Positions 45,735 to 58,184 of a stretch of 64,000 bases of DNA are shown here, piece after piece. Source of the stretch: Valencia hispanica (lineage: Eukaryota > Chordata > Actinopteri > Cyprinodontiformes > Valenciidae). Location: assembly GCA_963556495.2 (NCBI GenBank), contig OY747704.1, positions 6,436,501-6,500,500 of the forward strand, in the 5' to 3' direction. Made by a program: the position numbers and the translations under genes. The notes beneath the pieces were generated by a model. That model made no database searches. It was not told the DNA's origin and worked only from the letters and a program-made list of their open reading frames with translations. The first letter of the stretch is position 1. Every line of letters starts with the position of its first letter.

Positions 45735-46330
45735 GGCCGCGCAGGAAGTGGCTCTGTTGCTTAAACTGTTTGACTTCATGACATCAGCTGCTGTTCCCAC
45801 TCTGCGCTCCTGCTCGAAGTTCCAGCGCTGCGTTAGGAACCAGGACCGACTCCCCCCACCACACCACCTGCCCCCCGGGAGACAGAGCAGCACAGAACAC
45901 GGCCAACTGATCCGAACCGGCCTTCCTTCCTTCCTTCCTTCATCCATACAGCTGAGTGAGTGAAAAGGCGTGCCATTCCGGGCCGTGCCAGGCTCAGACG
46001 GGATGCCCTGGAAGGATCCTGCCATCCAGCCACAGGCCACCACCGGTGTGCTCATTTGGTAAATATAGGACAGACTGAGGCAGCGGACGGAGCGAGATGG
46101 GTTTCCTGCACCAGCTCCATCTCCTGCTGTGGAAGAACATCTCTCTGAAGAGGAGAGGGCCGGTAAGAGCACGCTGAGAGCCGGGGCTGCATCCTGTCTG
46201 GGTTGTTTACGGGCGTCGGTAGAGCCATCCTCAGCCTCAGCTCTGCTGCATCTCCTGCTTCCCCCATCTGTCCTGAGACGATGACAGCGTGAGCCAGGAA
46301 GGGAATGAGCCCCGGGATGGGATGGGTTGG
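45735..46330 (+). promoter_or_regulatory. abca2: abca2 CpG-rich promoter and 5' UTR
   Basis: This is the most GC- and CpG-rich block around the abca2 start (for example GGGCCGCGCAGG and GGAGCGAGATGGG). It covers the leader, exon 1 and the start of intron 1. The (TTCC)n patch at 45922-45940 lies in the presumed leader. The transcription start is not determined. Confidence 0.65.
46097..46162 (+). CDS. abca2: abca2 first coding exon (N-terminus only)
   Basis: ABCA2 is a full-length ABC transporter of about 2,430 residues, in endosomes and lysosomes, abundant in oligodendrocytes and linked to sterol and sphingolipid handling. The ATG at 46097 has context GCGAGATGG. It opens [14 protein letters not shown] and ends KRRGP at a phase-0 donor CCG|GTAAGA. 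This closely resembles the first exon of vertebrate ABCA2, which has the same length and split point; the cytosolic leader before the first membrane helix is in the next exon. No second exon (expected to begin WVLAFEIF-like) was found to the right, so intron 1 exceeds 17.8 kb. Synteny with fut7 and npdc1 supports the call. Confidence 0.88.
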
Positions 46331-46547
46331 TTTAGGAAGGTTTACTGCAGGAGCAGAGCGCTGTGAGGAAGGAGGAAGTGGCCGTGCAGTCTAACAGGTT
46401 GTTGTTTGTGGAGAAATGGCAAAGCTGGAAGGAGAGCAGCTCAGCTCAGCTCCAAGGTTAACATTGGGAACCTGTTTGAATGGCCACATCCCGACTTTTA
46501 GGTAGTTAGTTAGTTATTTAAGCTTACATCGTGAGTCTAGTTAGATA

Positions 46548-46549
46548 TC

Positions 46550-46639
<90 letters not shown>
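46548..46639 (+). repeat. (ATCT)n tetranucleotide microsatellite
   Basis: About 22 uninterrupted ATCT units lie 390 bp after abca2 exon 1. Confidence 0.95.
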
Positions 46640-47140
46640 ATAAACTCGGTTTGGAATAAGCGCTGGTTTAGATGACCAGTTTGATCTTTAGATCTAGTGT
46701 AATTGTACAGTTCCACAAAATAGATTATGGAATGCATGAATAAAAAAAAAACCCAAACCCACACAGACAAGTTGGCCCTTCGTTAGAAATGTGGATTATG
46801 CGGGACTGAAAAGCTCTTGTTGAAACACAAGTACAATGGATCAGGTTGCAGTGGAAAAAAACAAAAAATTATCTCAGATTCCACATTTTTGTTTCATTTG
46901 AGCTGTGCATGCTAATATTATATTTGGCCACTTGGATGGACTCATCCACACCTTCTCCAGAGCTAGTGGTGCTAAAGCTTGGGGGGTGGGGGGGGGCTGA
47001 TGATGATGATGATAAAAAAGACAAAGTAGGGAGGTAAATCTGGGTTTATTGTAATCAACAAAGTCATCATCATAATAATATCATCACAGTATTTTGTGTC
47101 TCTACCTTCTTGACGAATCCTCCCTTAAAACAGACTATTT

Positions 47141-47335
47141 AGGGGTGTGGCGTGGCGTGGCGTGGCGTGGCGTGGTGGTTAAGACAGCCACCCCATGTTC
47201 AGAAGCCTCAGTGGTTGAAGCAGTCGTCCCAGGTTCAACTCCAGCCTGTGGATGTTTGCCAAGTGTCTCTTCTCTTATTTCTGTTTGCTATCCACTGTTA
47301 ATAAAGTTAACAACACCTTTAGAAAAAACTAAAAT
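47141..47335 (+). mobile_element. tRNA-derived SINE, copy 4, with GGCGT expansion
   Basis: The head has a tandem GGCGT run (47147-47171), then GTGGTTAAGACAGCC and CCCATGTTCAGAAGCC as in the other copies, a B-box-like AGGTTCAACTCCAGCC, and the tail AATAAAGTTAACAACACC. The A-box region is altered by the pentamer expansion. Confidence 0.75.
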
Positions 47336-49055
47336 TAAGGCTATTAAGACAAACATATTATAAATACATTACAAGTGATTACATTGTTGCTGCAACTGAT
47401 ACGATCTTTTTGCTTTCACCTCACAAATAGATTCACATTTTAGTCCAGCCGTTGAGAGATCATATGTATTTAAAATGTGGCTAAATATTTTTCATAAATT
47501 CACTGACTTTCTGTGGCAGTTTCTCATAGATCACTTCAAGCTTTAGCTTCAGCTAGTTTATTGTGGTGCCAAATCAGGCAGACAGGTAGCAATTTGTCCA
47601 TGTTTTCTGTTATTGATCCACACTGTTTCTTAAACTCTGCTGCTGCTGCATCTGTTTGTGATCAATTGGGAATCAAAAGGGAAATTAAAAGATAAATGTG
47701 ATTAACCGAGCAGCCCGAATTAACTTTGATCTTCGATCTGCTATGGCTATAAATTGGTTTAGGATATTTTAGTTTAGCAAATATTTGCTCCAGTGTGACC
47801 CAAAAGCTTCTGAAATCTGCTGATAATTGTTGAACAGTGATAAAGATGGAAAGAACAGGACTTACCGTTTGTCTCCGATGGTTTCCTCTCCTAGTAATCA
47901 AGCATTATTCTGGTGGTTAACAAACGTCTCTTCACGTTCAGACAGTTCCTCCCTGAAACAAGTCAAACACAAAAACAACAATCATGACATTGATTATAAA
48001 AATCTTTTGTGCTTATTTATTCATTGCTCTTCATTGATGACTTCAGTATAAATAAGCTCTGTGTTCAGAGTGCATTCATTAAAGGCCATTGACTGAAAAA
48101 GTGAAATTGAACTGTAATTTTTCTGTTATGTAATCTAATCTAAGCGGTGCATGTGAGCGTGCACATTTTGAAGCCTTTAATCCGTTGTTGGATATCAGAA
48201 ATGCTCATTCCTGTCAGCCAGTTTATTCCTGGGATGTTTGTGCTGTTTCTAAGAGCTTAGGCCTCTCTCTATCCCCAGGCAGCCGGCTTTCTCACTCTGC
48301 TTACCAGCACAGACGTGGTTAGGGCAGTTTGTTTTTTGTCTTTTTGTCTGAGGAGGAGGAATGGAGTTTATTTTTAGCAAATCTACCTGCTGACATCAGA
48401 CTCAGGAGAGGCACAGGAGATACTCTAAAAAGCTTCTGTTTTAATTATAGCAGCAGCTGCGTCATTTCTGTCTAGATGAGGATGCCTGGGTTTGGCCTTA
48501 TTTAAGCTGTCCACAGAATTGATGGCAGGAGCAGAACATGCTAGTCAGCACTTTGGTCGAGATGCCAACAGCCCCATATGTTGGATTGAAGTCGCGTACA
48601 CCAGGCTAGACAGAAATCAGAGGCAAATCCTGATCCTGCTGCTCGCGAGTCACATATAAAGTTCTATAAAATAGTTAGATTCATTTGAAATAACAGAGAA
48701 GTGTGTTATACAAAAGGAAACCATCTCTGTGAGAGGACATTGTTTTACTGTAGGTCAGATAAGCAAATTGAATTTAAATCATGCAGTCATGAAAACAAAA
48801 GGTCTCTTTCATTTCTAGAGTTTTACATATCAGGAGATGATTCAAAATTATTCAAATTGAACCTGAGGTAAACAAAACAAAACAAAATAACAAACAAACA
48901 ACAAAAATGTAGGTTTAAGGTTTATACCACAATATTTCAATTTGGTTGAGGTCCAGACTCTTGGATCAAAACCAAGCCCAAATCATCTTGTTCATCATAA
49001 TTTTTCTTATCTGCAGTCGGGCCACACAGAGTAGGGTCTGTTCCATTCAGTCTGG
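47336..49055. other. Intronic sequence without recognised features
   Basis: No exon or repeat was classified; a few short ORFs lack family resemblance. Confidence 0.4.
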
Positions 49056-49060
49056 TAGGC

Positions 49061-50480
49061 AAGGCAAGGCAAGGCAATTTTATTTGTTTAGCACACTTTC
49101 AACAGCAGGGTAATTCAAGGTGCTTTACATGATTTGGTGATTTAAAAGAAACACATAAAAGAAACACACATTACACATGATACACAATAAAGCAAGAGAA
49201 AAATAAAAAAAAATAAAAAAAGCAAGAGAGCATGAACACATTTCATACATATGACATCAAGCATTTACTCAAAGGCAATTCTAAACAGATGGTTTTAGTC
49301 TCGATTTAAAGCAGTTCAGAGTTTCAGCAGCTCTACACTCGTCAGGAAGTCTGTTCCAGATAAGGGGAGCATAAAAACTGAAAGCTGCTTCTCCATGTTT
49401 AGTTCTGAGTCTAGGGATGTTTAGTAGGCTAGAGTTGGAGGACCTGAGTGGTCTTGGTGGTTGGTACTGTGACAACAGTTCTTCAACATATTTTGGTGCT
49501 AAGCCATGTAATGATTTATAAACTAGTAAAAGTATTTTAAAGTCTATTCTCTGAGCTACAGGGAGCCAGTGTAAGGACTTTAGAACTGGGGTGATGTGCT
49601 CTACTTTCCTGGTTCTAGTGAGGAACACGAGCAGCAGCGTTCTGGATCAGCTGCAGCTGTCTGATTGACTTTTTAGGCAGACCTGTGAAGATGCTGTTGC
49701 AGTAATCAATCCGACTAAAGATAAACGCATGGATGAGTTTTTCTAGGTCGTGTTGCAAAATCAGTCCTTTAATCCTAGAAATGTTCTTCAGGTGATAGAA
49801 CGCTGACCTTGTTATTGCCTTTATGTGACCCTGGAGGTTCAGGTCTGAGTCCATTACTACACCTAGGTTTTGAGCCTGATCAATAGTTTCTAGCTGTATT
49901 AATTGAAGCTGTGTGCTGACTCTTGATCGTTCCTCCTTGGGTCCAAAAATAATCACTTCAGTTTTGTTTCTATTCAGCTGGAGAAAGTTATGGCACATCC
50001 ATCCATTTATTTGGTCAATGCATTGATTTAGGGTTTGAATGGGTTCAGAGTCACCTGGTGACATTGTAATGTAGAGCTGAGTGTCATCTGCGTAGTTATG
50101 GTAGCTAATGTTATTGGTCGCTATAATCTTGTTTGTATTCAAAGGTAAAGGTAAAGTTGTTTCATTTTGTCCATAATCAGCGTGGAGATCAAAATTAATT
50201 TCCAAACGACATAGCTTCGTTTCAATGCCCTCAATTCTGTGGAGCAGTTTTTCAAAATCCTCAGCTGAGCAAAAAGCCATGTTGATAAGTCCATAGAAAA
50301 GTAATCCAACAAGAGATCTGGTCCAATACAGTAACTCCAGGGGCTGGGAAAATAAAGTAACTAAGAAAAGGTTAAGAAAGAAAACAAGAAAAGCAAACAG
50401 AAAAGAAAATAAGTGAACGGATCTGGAGAGAGACAGAGAGCAGCTGCTCCTCCTTCAGCAGACAGCGAGACTCATGTGTT
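49061..50480 (-). mobile_element. Internally deleted L2-like LINE (family A) with both ends
   Basis: The 3' end (GCCTT repeats, 49061) and an apparent 5' UTR (about 50281-50480) are present. Sequence from the start of ORF1 jumps directly to the RT motif-C region near 50130, so ORF1 remainder, endonuclease and most of the RT are missing. The rest is very similar to 37826-38900 and 2294-3169. Confidence 0.75.
49615..50280 (-). pseudogene. In-frame fusion of L2 ORF1 start and RT C-terminus
   Basis: A 221-codon open frame starts at an ATG at 50280 ([20 protein letters not shown], a short amphipathic/coiled-coil start), runs to LPLNTNK, and continues with [20 protein letters not shown] and the thumb region to about 49620, where a frameshift separates it from the C-terminus (49628-49281). 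It lacks RT motifs 1-B, so it cannot polymerise. Confidence 0.6.
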
Positions 50481-51084
50481 TCACTGATGTAGCTTGTTTC
50501 AGCTCAGCAGATATATTTGTTTCAGGTGTTAGACCTCCTGTTGTAGAGTTGTCTAGATAAGTCTGCTGCATGGGGCTGTCTCCATTGTTTTTGTCCCTGA
50601 CTTTACATAAAATGGACTTCCTGCTCATATTTATTCTGGACTTGATGTGTAGAAACTACAATGTAAAAGCTGTAAAAGTTCCACTTTCTGTAGACGGATT
50701 AGTGGATTTATGGATCTGATCCCAATATTTAGTCATGATTAAGGTATTTTTCAATGGTAAGTATCAAAGTCCTGGACTAAACCCAAACTCTGACACGTGT
50801 TGCTGGTGAACACTTTGTGATTTATTATCTGCTATATCTTCTTTAGCTGAAATCCAATTTTAGAAAGAATAACTAATTTGATTATTTTCATGGACATGGC
50901 TTGTATAATTGTATTACAGCGCAGAAATAATATTTTACTGTGTTATCAAAGTATTTTTCACCCTTAATGTTTAGAGTGAAAGAGAAGCTGTGCTGGTTGT
51001 ACCGTGTCATGATGCTAACATTTCAGACTTGATACTGATGCTGACAAAAATCCCCAATATCATTTCAAATTTGCTGAAATTGTC

Positions 51085-51278
51085 TCTAAGGTGTTTTTAA
51101 AGGGTTCTAAAAAATAATAATAAAAAATGCTGTAAACAAAGAATGCTTTTTAACAACTGAAGTGCTAATCACTTATTTTCATCAATTAAAAAAATGCAGT
51201 AAATGAACAAAAGAGAAATCTAAATCAAATCAATATTTGGTGTGACCAACCTTTGCCTTCAAAACAGCCCTAATACAC
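51085..51278 (-). mobile_element. Terminal fragment of a second Tc1 copy
   Basis: This block repeats 51312-51455 of the adjacent element with substitutions (AAACAAAGAATGCTTT, AATCAATATTTGGTGTGACC, CCTTTGCCTTCAAAACAG), and ends where the full element begins. Confidence 0.7.
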
Positions 51279-52648
51279 ACAGTACTGTGCAAAGGTTTTA
51301 GGCAGGTGTAAAAAAAATGCTGTTAACAAAGAATGCTTTCAAAAATAGAGATGTTAATAATTTATATTAATCAATCAACAATAAAAAAGCAGTGAATGAA
51401 CAAAAGAGAAATCTAAATCAAATCAGTATTTGGTGTGACCTCCCTTTGCCTTCAAAACAGCATCAATTCTTCTAGGTACACTTGCACACAGTTTTTGAAG
51501 GAACTCGGCTGGTAGGTTGTTCCAAACATGTTGGAGAACTAACCACAGATCTTCTGGTGATGGAGGCTTCCTCACATCCTTCTGTCTCTTCATGTATTCC
51601 CAGACACACTCGATGGTGTTGACATCAGGGCTCTGTGGGGGCCATACCATCACTTCCACGACTTCTTGTTTTCTTTACACTGAAGATAGTTGTTAATGAC
51701 TTTGGCTGTATGTTTGGGGTCATTGTCCTGCTGCAGAATACATTTGGGGCCAAGCATATGCCTCCTTGATGGTATTACATGATGGATAAGTATCTGCCTG
51801 TATTTCTCAGCATTGAGAACACAATATTTCTGCACCCCAGTTCCTATGTTTTCATTCATACTTGAGTGGCTTGGCCTTGTTTCCATGTCGGAGGTATGGC
51901 TTTTTGGCTGCAACTGTTCCATGAAGACAACTTCTGGCCAGACTTCTCTTGTGTACCTGGGTCCCACTGGTTTTAGCCAGTTCTGAGCTGATGGCACTGC
52001 CGAACATCTTCTGATTTCGAAGGGTAATAAGCTTGATCTGTCTTTCATCTTCAGCACTAAGTTTCCTTGGCTGACCACTGCATCTATGATCCTCAACGTT
52101 CCCCGTTTCTTTGTGCTTCTTCAAAAGAGCTTGAACAGCAAATTTAGAAACCCCAGTCTGCTTTGAAATCTTTATCTGGGAGAGAGCTTGCTGATGCAGT
52201 TTAACTACCTTATGTCTTGTTGCTGTGCTCAACCTTGATATGACATGGAACTATCTTCCACAATCTCACCTTGGTAGCAGTTTGTCTGTTCCTCACCCAG
52301 TTTTAAGCCTCCTACACAGCTGTTTCTGGTTCAGTGAATGCCTGGGTTTCAACTTAAGTTTGACATTGATGACCATTAGCACATGTTTGGTATAAATGGT
52401 TGATCATACACCTGACTATAATCCTACAAAATCCCTGACTTTGTGCAAGTGTTTAAGAAGAATTGATGCTGGTTTGAAGGCAAAAGGTAGTAACACCAAA
52501 TATTGATTTGATTTAGATTTTCCTTTTTTTTGCTCACTTTGCATTTTGTATCTCGATAAAAATAAACTATAATTTTTTATATTTCTGAAAGCATTCTTTG
52601 TTTACAACATTTTTTCATACCTGCCTAAAACATTTGCACAGTACTGTA
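51279..52648 (-). mobile_element. Tc1/mariner element with internally deleted transposase
   Basis: The ends ACAGTACTGTGCAAAGGTTT and CATTTGCACAGTACTGT are inverted repeats and the right side abuts TA, as Tc1 requires. The minus-strand transposase has the paired-like HTH region (52230-51960: LHQQALSQIKISKQTGVSKF, then LSAEDERQIKLI), the second catalytic motif QQDNDPKHTAKV and the third SPDVNTIECVW, ending PRRIDAVLKAKGGHTKY. The stretch with the first catalytic aspartate is absent and two frame breaks occur, so it is non-autonomous. Confidence 0.9.
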
Positions 52649-52649
52649 T

Positions 52650-54820
52650 AGACTTTCCGACCGTTTTGACACTGAAAGAAAAGACCACATCACTGACATT
52701 TCTTCTCTGCTTCAGTTTAATAAACATCTCACAATCCTCTGCTGCATCAGTATCACTGTCCTATGACCAAACAAACACCACAGGGCCAACCCCCTCCCCT
52801 CCCATTTCTGAAACACATACACAAATGACAACCAGGCTGGAAATAAACTGTGGTTATCACTATTGGCCTAGTTTTACTTATTATACCGATAACGATATGT
52901 TAAAATATGACTAACATTGCTCGATACCAATATTAATGGAGATGTACTATGCAACCCCACAGAGCAATGTAATTAGTTATGTGTCCTAATTAATGCTAGA
53001 CCTGTGAGTAGTGAAATATTCAGTGGCCCTTTATTTAAAAAAAATAACTTAGAATATCTCACTATCTAGAAGTATTGACAGTAATTAAAAACACATTTGC
53101 AACTTCTTGCAACGTGTTCAGCAACAGGCCGGTTCACTGATACTAATAATTGTAGTTTTTACCCCCAGGGGAATAAGTTTAATGGGGCTAGCAGCAAGTC
53201 GCTAAACATTAACTTATGTTGTCCGACATGGTTGTTGATTCAATGTTGGGAGCTTTGCTGCCCTTTTAAAATTAATAATAAACATCAGAACGTCTGAGTT
53301 TAAAGCGCTTGATCAAGTTTGTAGAGCTAATCAGCTCCTTCAGCTGTTCCTGCTTGTCGGCCTTGTGGGGATGCTGTATTACCTCCATATGTCAGGGGCC
53401 AAGCATCTGGACGAAGTTGTGTTCTAGCTTGGAAACATTAAAATGACTCAGTTTACATCAATTTTGACCCAAACGAGTACCTTAAAAATGTTATGATTTA
53501 GTATTGGTTATATTGTTTATTTTGACAAACCCTAATGGTTGCATCGGTTTCCTGTCTGTGTGACACCAGCTGTACGTTCAGATATCTCAGCTTTCAAGCA
53601 GGGCAGAGCTGTGCAGACGTATCTGGTGTGCATAGAGATGTCAGTATTCTGTATGACTGAGCTGTCTTTTTACCTCATGTTTACTGCAAACTAACTTGTA
53701 AGCCTTTTGGTTGCTTGGTTCCTTTAAGGATGCTACCGGTGCAATTGCTGCAAGCACACTATTTAGTTACATCACTATCATTTCCTCCCATCTTTTTTCA
53801 TGGATCTAATTTAACTCTAACACTGTTGCACTATCCTGGACGAAGGAGGAAACTCAATAATTCATTGGCTCTTTGAACCCGTTTTTTTTCCGGAACCAAT
53901 GGCGGCTCGTCTTGCATAAAGCTTACAGACACAGCTAATAGCAAAACATACGGCTTTAATGTCTTGCTGTATTCAGATAATTCCATCATGACAAGTGTTC
54001 ACTGGTGTGGATGACCATTTGATCACTGTATACATTACTTTATTTAATTTTAGGTGTTTCTTCACTTGCTCTAATCACTGAATATAGTCCCATAATAATA
54101 AGAGAGCCATTGCCTGTATTTCCCTGTCATACTTTTCTTCATGGGTGCAAAACGTAAAGTCATAATCTGAAATATGGGAAAAGATAGATGCTAACTAAAA
54201 AGACCAGAGTTTCCTCATCAGCCACCTCTTCAACCATGCATTATTAAGATGGAATATAATCTTTAAAGCTTATTCAAATCAGTCCAGACACTTTTCAACT
54301 AAAGGGAAGTATAAATATATAGATACTTAATGTAAATTATTTTGATGGCATTTTCTATTTTAACTAAGCCAGACTGTATTTACGCCTTAAACCTTTCCAT
54401 GCTTTGTTACATTTATTTATAGAATTAAATGCATTTTATTGAGCTGTTATGTGATAGAGCAAAACAAAGTGTATGGAAAATAATACATGGGTTTTAAAAT
54501 TGTTTATGAATAAAAATATTAAAGATCTAGCGCAAACAACACGAGTGTGTAACTTTGTTGGGATGGCAAATTTAAGTTGTGCAATCCACAGCACTATGGT
54601 TTCCCTTTTGGGAAATCCCACCTATTTGTAACACAGGTGAAGGCCACGCCCCTTTGGTTCATAGTCGTATATTTATAGTGGAACTATGATCTTAATTAGA
54701 TCTAAAGTTCCCTTTAGAATAAATTAAATGTTTTTTAAATTAAATTGATTTAAGTAATGTATACAGTGATCAATCAAAGTGGTCTTGGAGTAATTTGTTT
54801 GGTTGGCCTGAGACGGTTCA
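52650..54820. other. Intronic sequence without recognised features
   Basis: No exon was found. A tRNA-like or transposase motif was not seen either. Confidence 0.4.
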
Positions 54821-54824
54821 TGAC

Positions 54825-54897
54825 TAGAGCTGGGTGTCAATTCAAATCTCAAGAATTGATTCAATTCCAATTGTGAACATTTAGAATCGATTATGAC
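54825..54897 (+). mobile_element. hAT-like terminus
   Basis: TAGAGCTGGGTGTCAATTCA, then repeated AAGAATTGATTCAATTCC, resembles the start of a fish hAT family. The opposite end is not visible. Confidence 0.35.
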
Positions 54898-55289
54898 TGG
54901 TACATGTTTGGGATGACTTCTTCAAAAAGACGTCTGCGAGACACCATTCTGCTATTTACATTAGCTGCCTGAAGTGCCTGTATTTTGTTGTTGAAAACAA
55001 CAGAATCGGTTTTTGTCAGATGACGTATCGGGTGCTGTAGATGCGTTGCATAATGGTTGAGGGTACACAACAACGGAAGCAGCGATCGCTGTGTATGTGG
55101 AGTGCATAAACCTGGACAAAATGGTTCACAACATTCGTGTTGTGTGAAGGGCTGCCACAACCTGTCACACAATACCAGGAAAGTCTGAGTGAGGGTAGCG
55201 TCATTCCTTGGGTGTCTTGGTGAGTCAGTGAGAATGTATGTGTTTAAGTGGGAGGGAATGTATGACTGTGTCTGTATGTCTTTGTCTAC

Positions 55290-55800
55290 CTGTCAGGTTG
55301 GGTCTTTGGCTGTCCTCTCGCCTGGCGCACCTCAGGCCTTACATTTAATGGGGGGCCTATTTCCCCTCCGTCACTCCATGCCAGTGACGGATGCCCCTGC
55401 CCATTGGTGCGTCGGAGGTCAATCCGGTTCGGACCTGGTGCGTGCCTCGCCGGGCCTGGGGGTACCGGTGTGTCGGTCGGCCGATGCGCTTGGCTGGTGT
55501 CTTCCCTTGGTTGGTCGGGGCCCGTGGGCTCTTCACTGCTGCCCCCCGGGCCCCTGCATCGTAGCCGCTGGACGTTCCCGTGGGGTTGTCCTCTGCTCCT
55601 CTCTTGGGGGATGCGGTCGGCCCCGCCCTGGTACGCCTGGGGCTCTGGGGGTCCTTTTGGACGTCTTTGCTCCGATCTCATTCATGTCTGCATCGATTCC
55701 TGGGAGACGGATTGATGCCTGCTCACACCAGCTATCGAACACTCTTATAGAGAAACCTTATATGCACCAGCATGCTCACACACACACATAGATGTGGGGT
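55290..55800 (+). repeat. GC-rich dispersed repeat, copy 2
   Basis: A sharply GC-rich, CpG-containing 430-bp block ends with ACTCTTATAGAGAAACCTTA, TATGCACCAG and CACACACACA. The end resembles 28385-28440. A 370-bp pyrimidine-rich stretch follows, with 25 T at 55966-55990, ending near 56200 with AATAAAG. The long frames through it are compositional. Confidence 0.5.
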
Positions 55801-55965
55801 CTCTGGTGTTTACAGATATATTCTTGGGCTGAGGTTATCATTACTAGATCTAATCGGTACCATGAGTTTTTCTGTGACATTCTTGTTGTATTTTATACCC
55901 ATTTTTGTGTGATGTGGTTGTGTAGTTCTTAGTTCACAATGTTTGTTTTGTTTTGTCGATGTTCC

Positions 55966-55990
55966 TTTTTTTTTTTTTTTTTTTTTTTTT
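55966..55990 (+). repeat. T25 homopolymer
   Basis: An uninterrupted run of T inside a pyrimidine-rich tract. Confidence 0.9.
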
Positions 55991-56274
55991 CCCTCTCTGC
56001 TGTCCTGTGGGTTTGGAGGCAGACTTCGATGTTTTCCTGTGTTTTCTTTGTTCCCCTTCCTCTCTTGTATTTTCAACTCACCCTCTCTCATGACTTTTTG
56101 TTTCCTACCTCTCTTCTTCATCTTCTTTCTTTCTTCCCCTTAATTTTCCGTTTCCGTGTCCATAACATCAGGAAATAAAACCCCCAGCAATTCATAATAA
56201 AGATTTTTCACACATGTATATCAAGTGGAGTACTATAGCAAAAGCTGTAGTGCTCTGCTTGTGAAAGTAAATAT

Positions 56275-56350
56275 TTTGGGCTTCTACTTGGTACTCAGAC
56301 ACCAATTCAGAGCTCCACGCTGCCAAACAGGACACGTAAAAAAAACAAAC
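56275..56350 (-). mobile_element. Fragment shared with the hAT-like MITE at 11885-12369
   Basis: About 65 bp match the reverse complement of 12178-12243, including ACGTGTCCTGTTTGGCAG and GTGTCTGAGTACCAAGTAGA. Confidence 0.65.
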
Positions 56351-56364
56351 AGCACTATTCATGA

Positions 56365-56520
56365 CAGTTCATTGTTTTCTTCTTCTGTGGACAACAGCTC
56401 TCACTGTGGTTCATTGGAAGCCTAAAGTCATGAAAATAGCTTTTCCAATCCTTTCCAGACTGATAGACATCAGTGACTCTGTTTCTCATTTGTTGTTAAA
56501 CGTCTTTATAGATAGCATGG
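56365..56520 (-). mobile_element. Tc1-like transposon relic
   Basis: The + strand words CTCTCACTGTGGTTCATTGG, CCTTTCCAGACTGATAGACA and CTGTTTCTCATTTGTTGTTA belong to the same family as 44945-45240. Confidence 0.55.
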
Positions 56521-58184
56521 TGTGTTGCTTTTTGAGATCATTTAACCTACTTCGTCTTGTTAGACTTCTTGATTTCTTGGTTGTATTGATGCGTTCCTTT
56601 TACTTTGAAAGTCAGAGCTCGGAAAAGGGTTTAACGTCACACCTGAGTAAACAACGGTCCAGTTAAAGTAGTCGGAGAAGTCAGGATTCCAATATGGCGA
56701 CGCCCAGGTAGCCATTGTTGGTAGTAGCTCTTACAAACATAGTTTTAAGATGTACTTTCTATATGCAAACACCACTTTTATGTTGCTACGTTTCAAGTTG
56801 CAGGCTCCACATGTATCATTGATTTTAGATGTATTCTTACTTTTTACTTACTCTTGTCAAACAAATATGTTTCCTACCACAGCTGTTATTGTTGATACGA
56901 GGAGCGGCCATATTGAAACTTGAAGTCGGACTTTCCATTTGTTCCAGTAGTTATTCCGACTCATTAAAGAATTTCAAAAGTTCTGAATTGGAAGGCACCA
57001 TATATGGTTGGCAGGTCTGAGTGTTAAAAACTCAGCTGTCTGAAAAATGTGGTTGTTCATAGTTGGTTCATGATTTAACAAGGGGGGGGGGCAACTTTCA
57101 CGTAGGGTCAGGATGATTGGATGCTTTTTTACGCAGCAGTGTATTACATTGTAAAGTTAAGCTGGTTAAGCCACAAATTATTTCTGAGAAACTAAGTGCT
57201 TTGGATTATTGGCTGAGTTTGTGTAAGATAAGACCCCAGAGTCTGGCAGCTGGTTTTCATTCTGCTTCTAACTTCCCACAAACGTGTCATAAACTTTTAT
57301 CTAACATGGCCGCACTAAAACAAATATTTGTCTAAGGTGTGTTTCCAGATGCAGTCCAGGAGAAACTGTGGACAATAATCATAAACCTGTCCAACACTGA
57401 AAATACAGTACAAGCTTGAGTATTAGAGATAAGATTATGACCACCTGCCATTTACTGCATATACTGATACTGCAGCAGTCAAATACTAGGTTCAAGCACT
57501 TAGTACCAGGTCCGGATCTATACCAGCACTGTTGGTTATTCTTTACATAGGGTGTTATAAGAAAAAAAACAACTTTTTAAATCGAAGTAATGTATGCTCT
57601 AAATTGTCCAGGCATCCATAGCAATGAGTTGCAGGAGAGCTCGATGGGTGTGCTGTCAGTACCAGGGACAGGAACAAAGGACACAAGTACACGAGACTCC
57701 TTACTGACTCAGCCAATCTCACTGTAGTCTGTTTCTGCTCATCTGAGCGCTCATTCTCTGGCACCATTTACTCAAGTGAGCTTAAGAAGACTTTGCAGAT
57801 TTTATAAAGGCAGAAATAGAAGAGGGTTTTAATGAGAATGGTTTTGGCACTATGTGCTTTTGAAAGGCTTGTGCCCCTATGCAGCAGGCTGCATCAGATC
57901 TCATTTTAGATGCTGATGCGGTGACTTGCATGATATAACTAACCCATTTTATGTTCAGCTATGGGGGTGGGGAGTACATGCTTATTTAGTTAACCATTCC
58001 AGTTCATTTTAGGTTAAGGCATGACATTTTACAACAAAAAAAACCCCATCCCAGGGCAGGTTACATAGCCAAACAGGTCCAATTCAAAGAAAAATATGAA
58101 CTTTATCAAAAGAAGAAATTTGGCAAATCAGTAAAAGTTGACTAGAGCTAGAGCTGGGTTGTTCAGGTTCTATGCATGGAAACA

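Noticed and set aside
45708..46172. Antisense 154-residue frame in the abca2 CpG region
   Set aside because: GC-rich leader sequence gives open frames by chance; the sense strand carries the conserved ABCA2 start.
55189..55791. 200-residue open frame on the + strand and a 131-residue frame on the other
   Set aside because: It lies in the GC-rich repeat; composition is biased (Gly/Pro/Arg) with no known domain, and the similar repeat at 28020 does not keep the frame.
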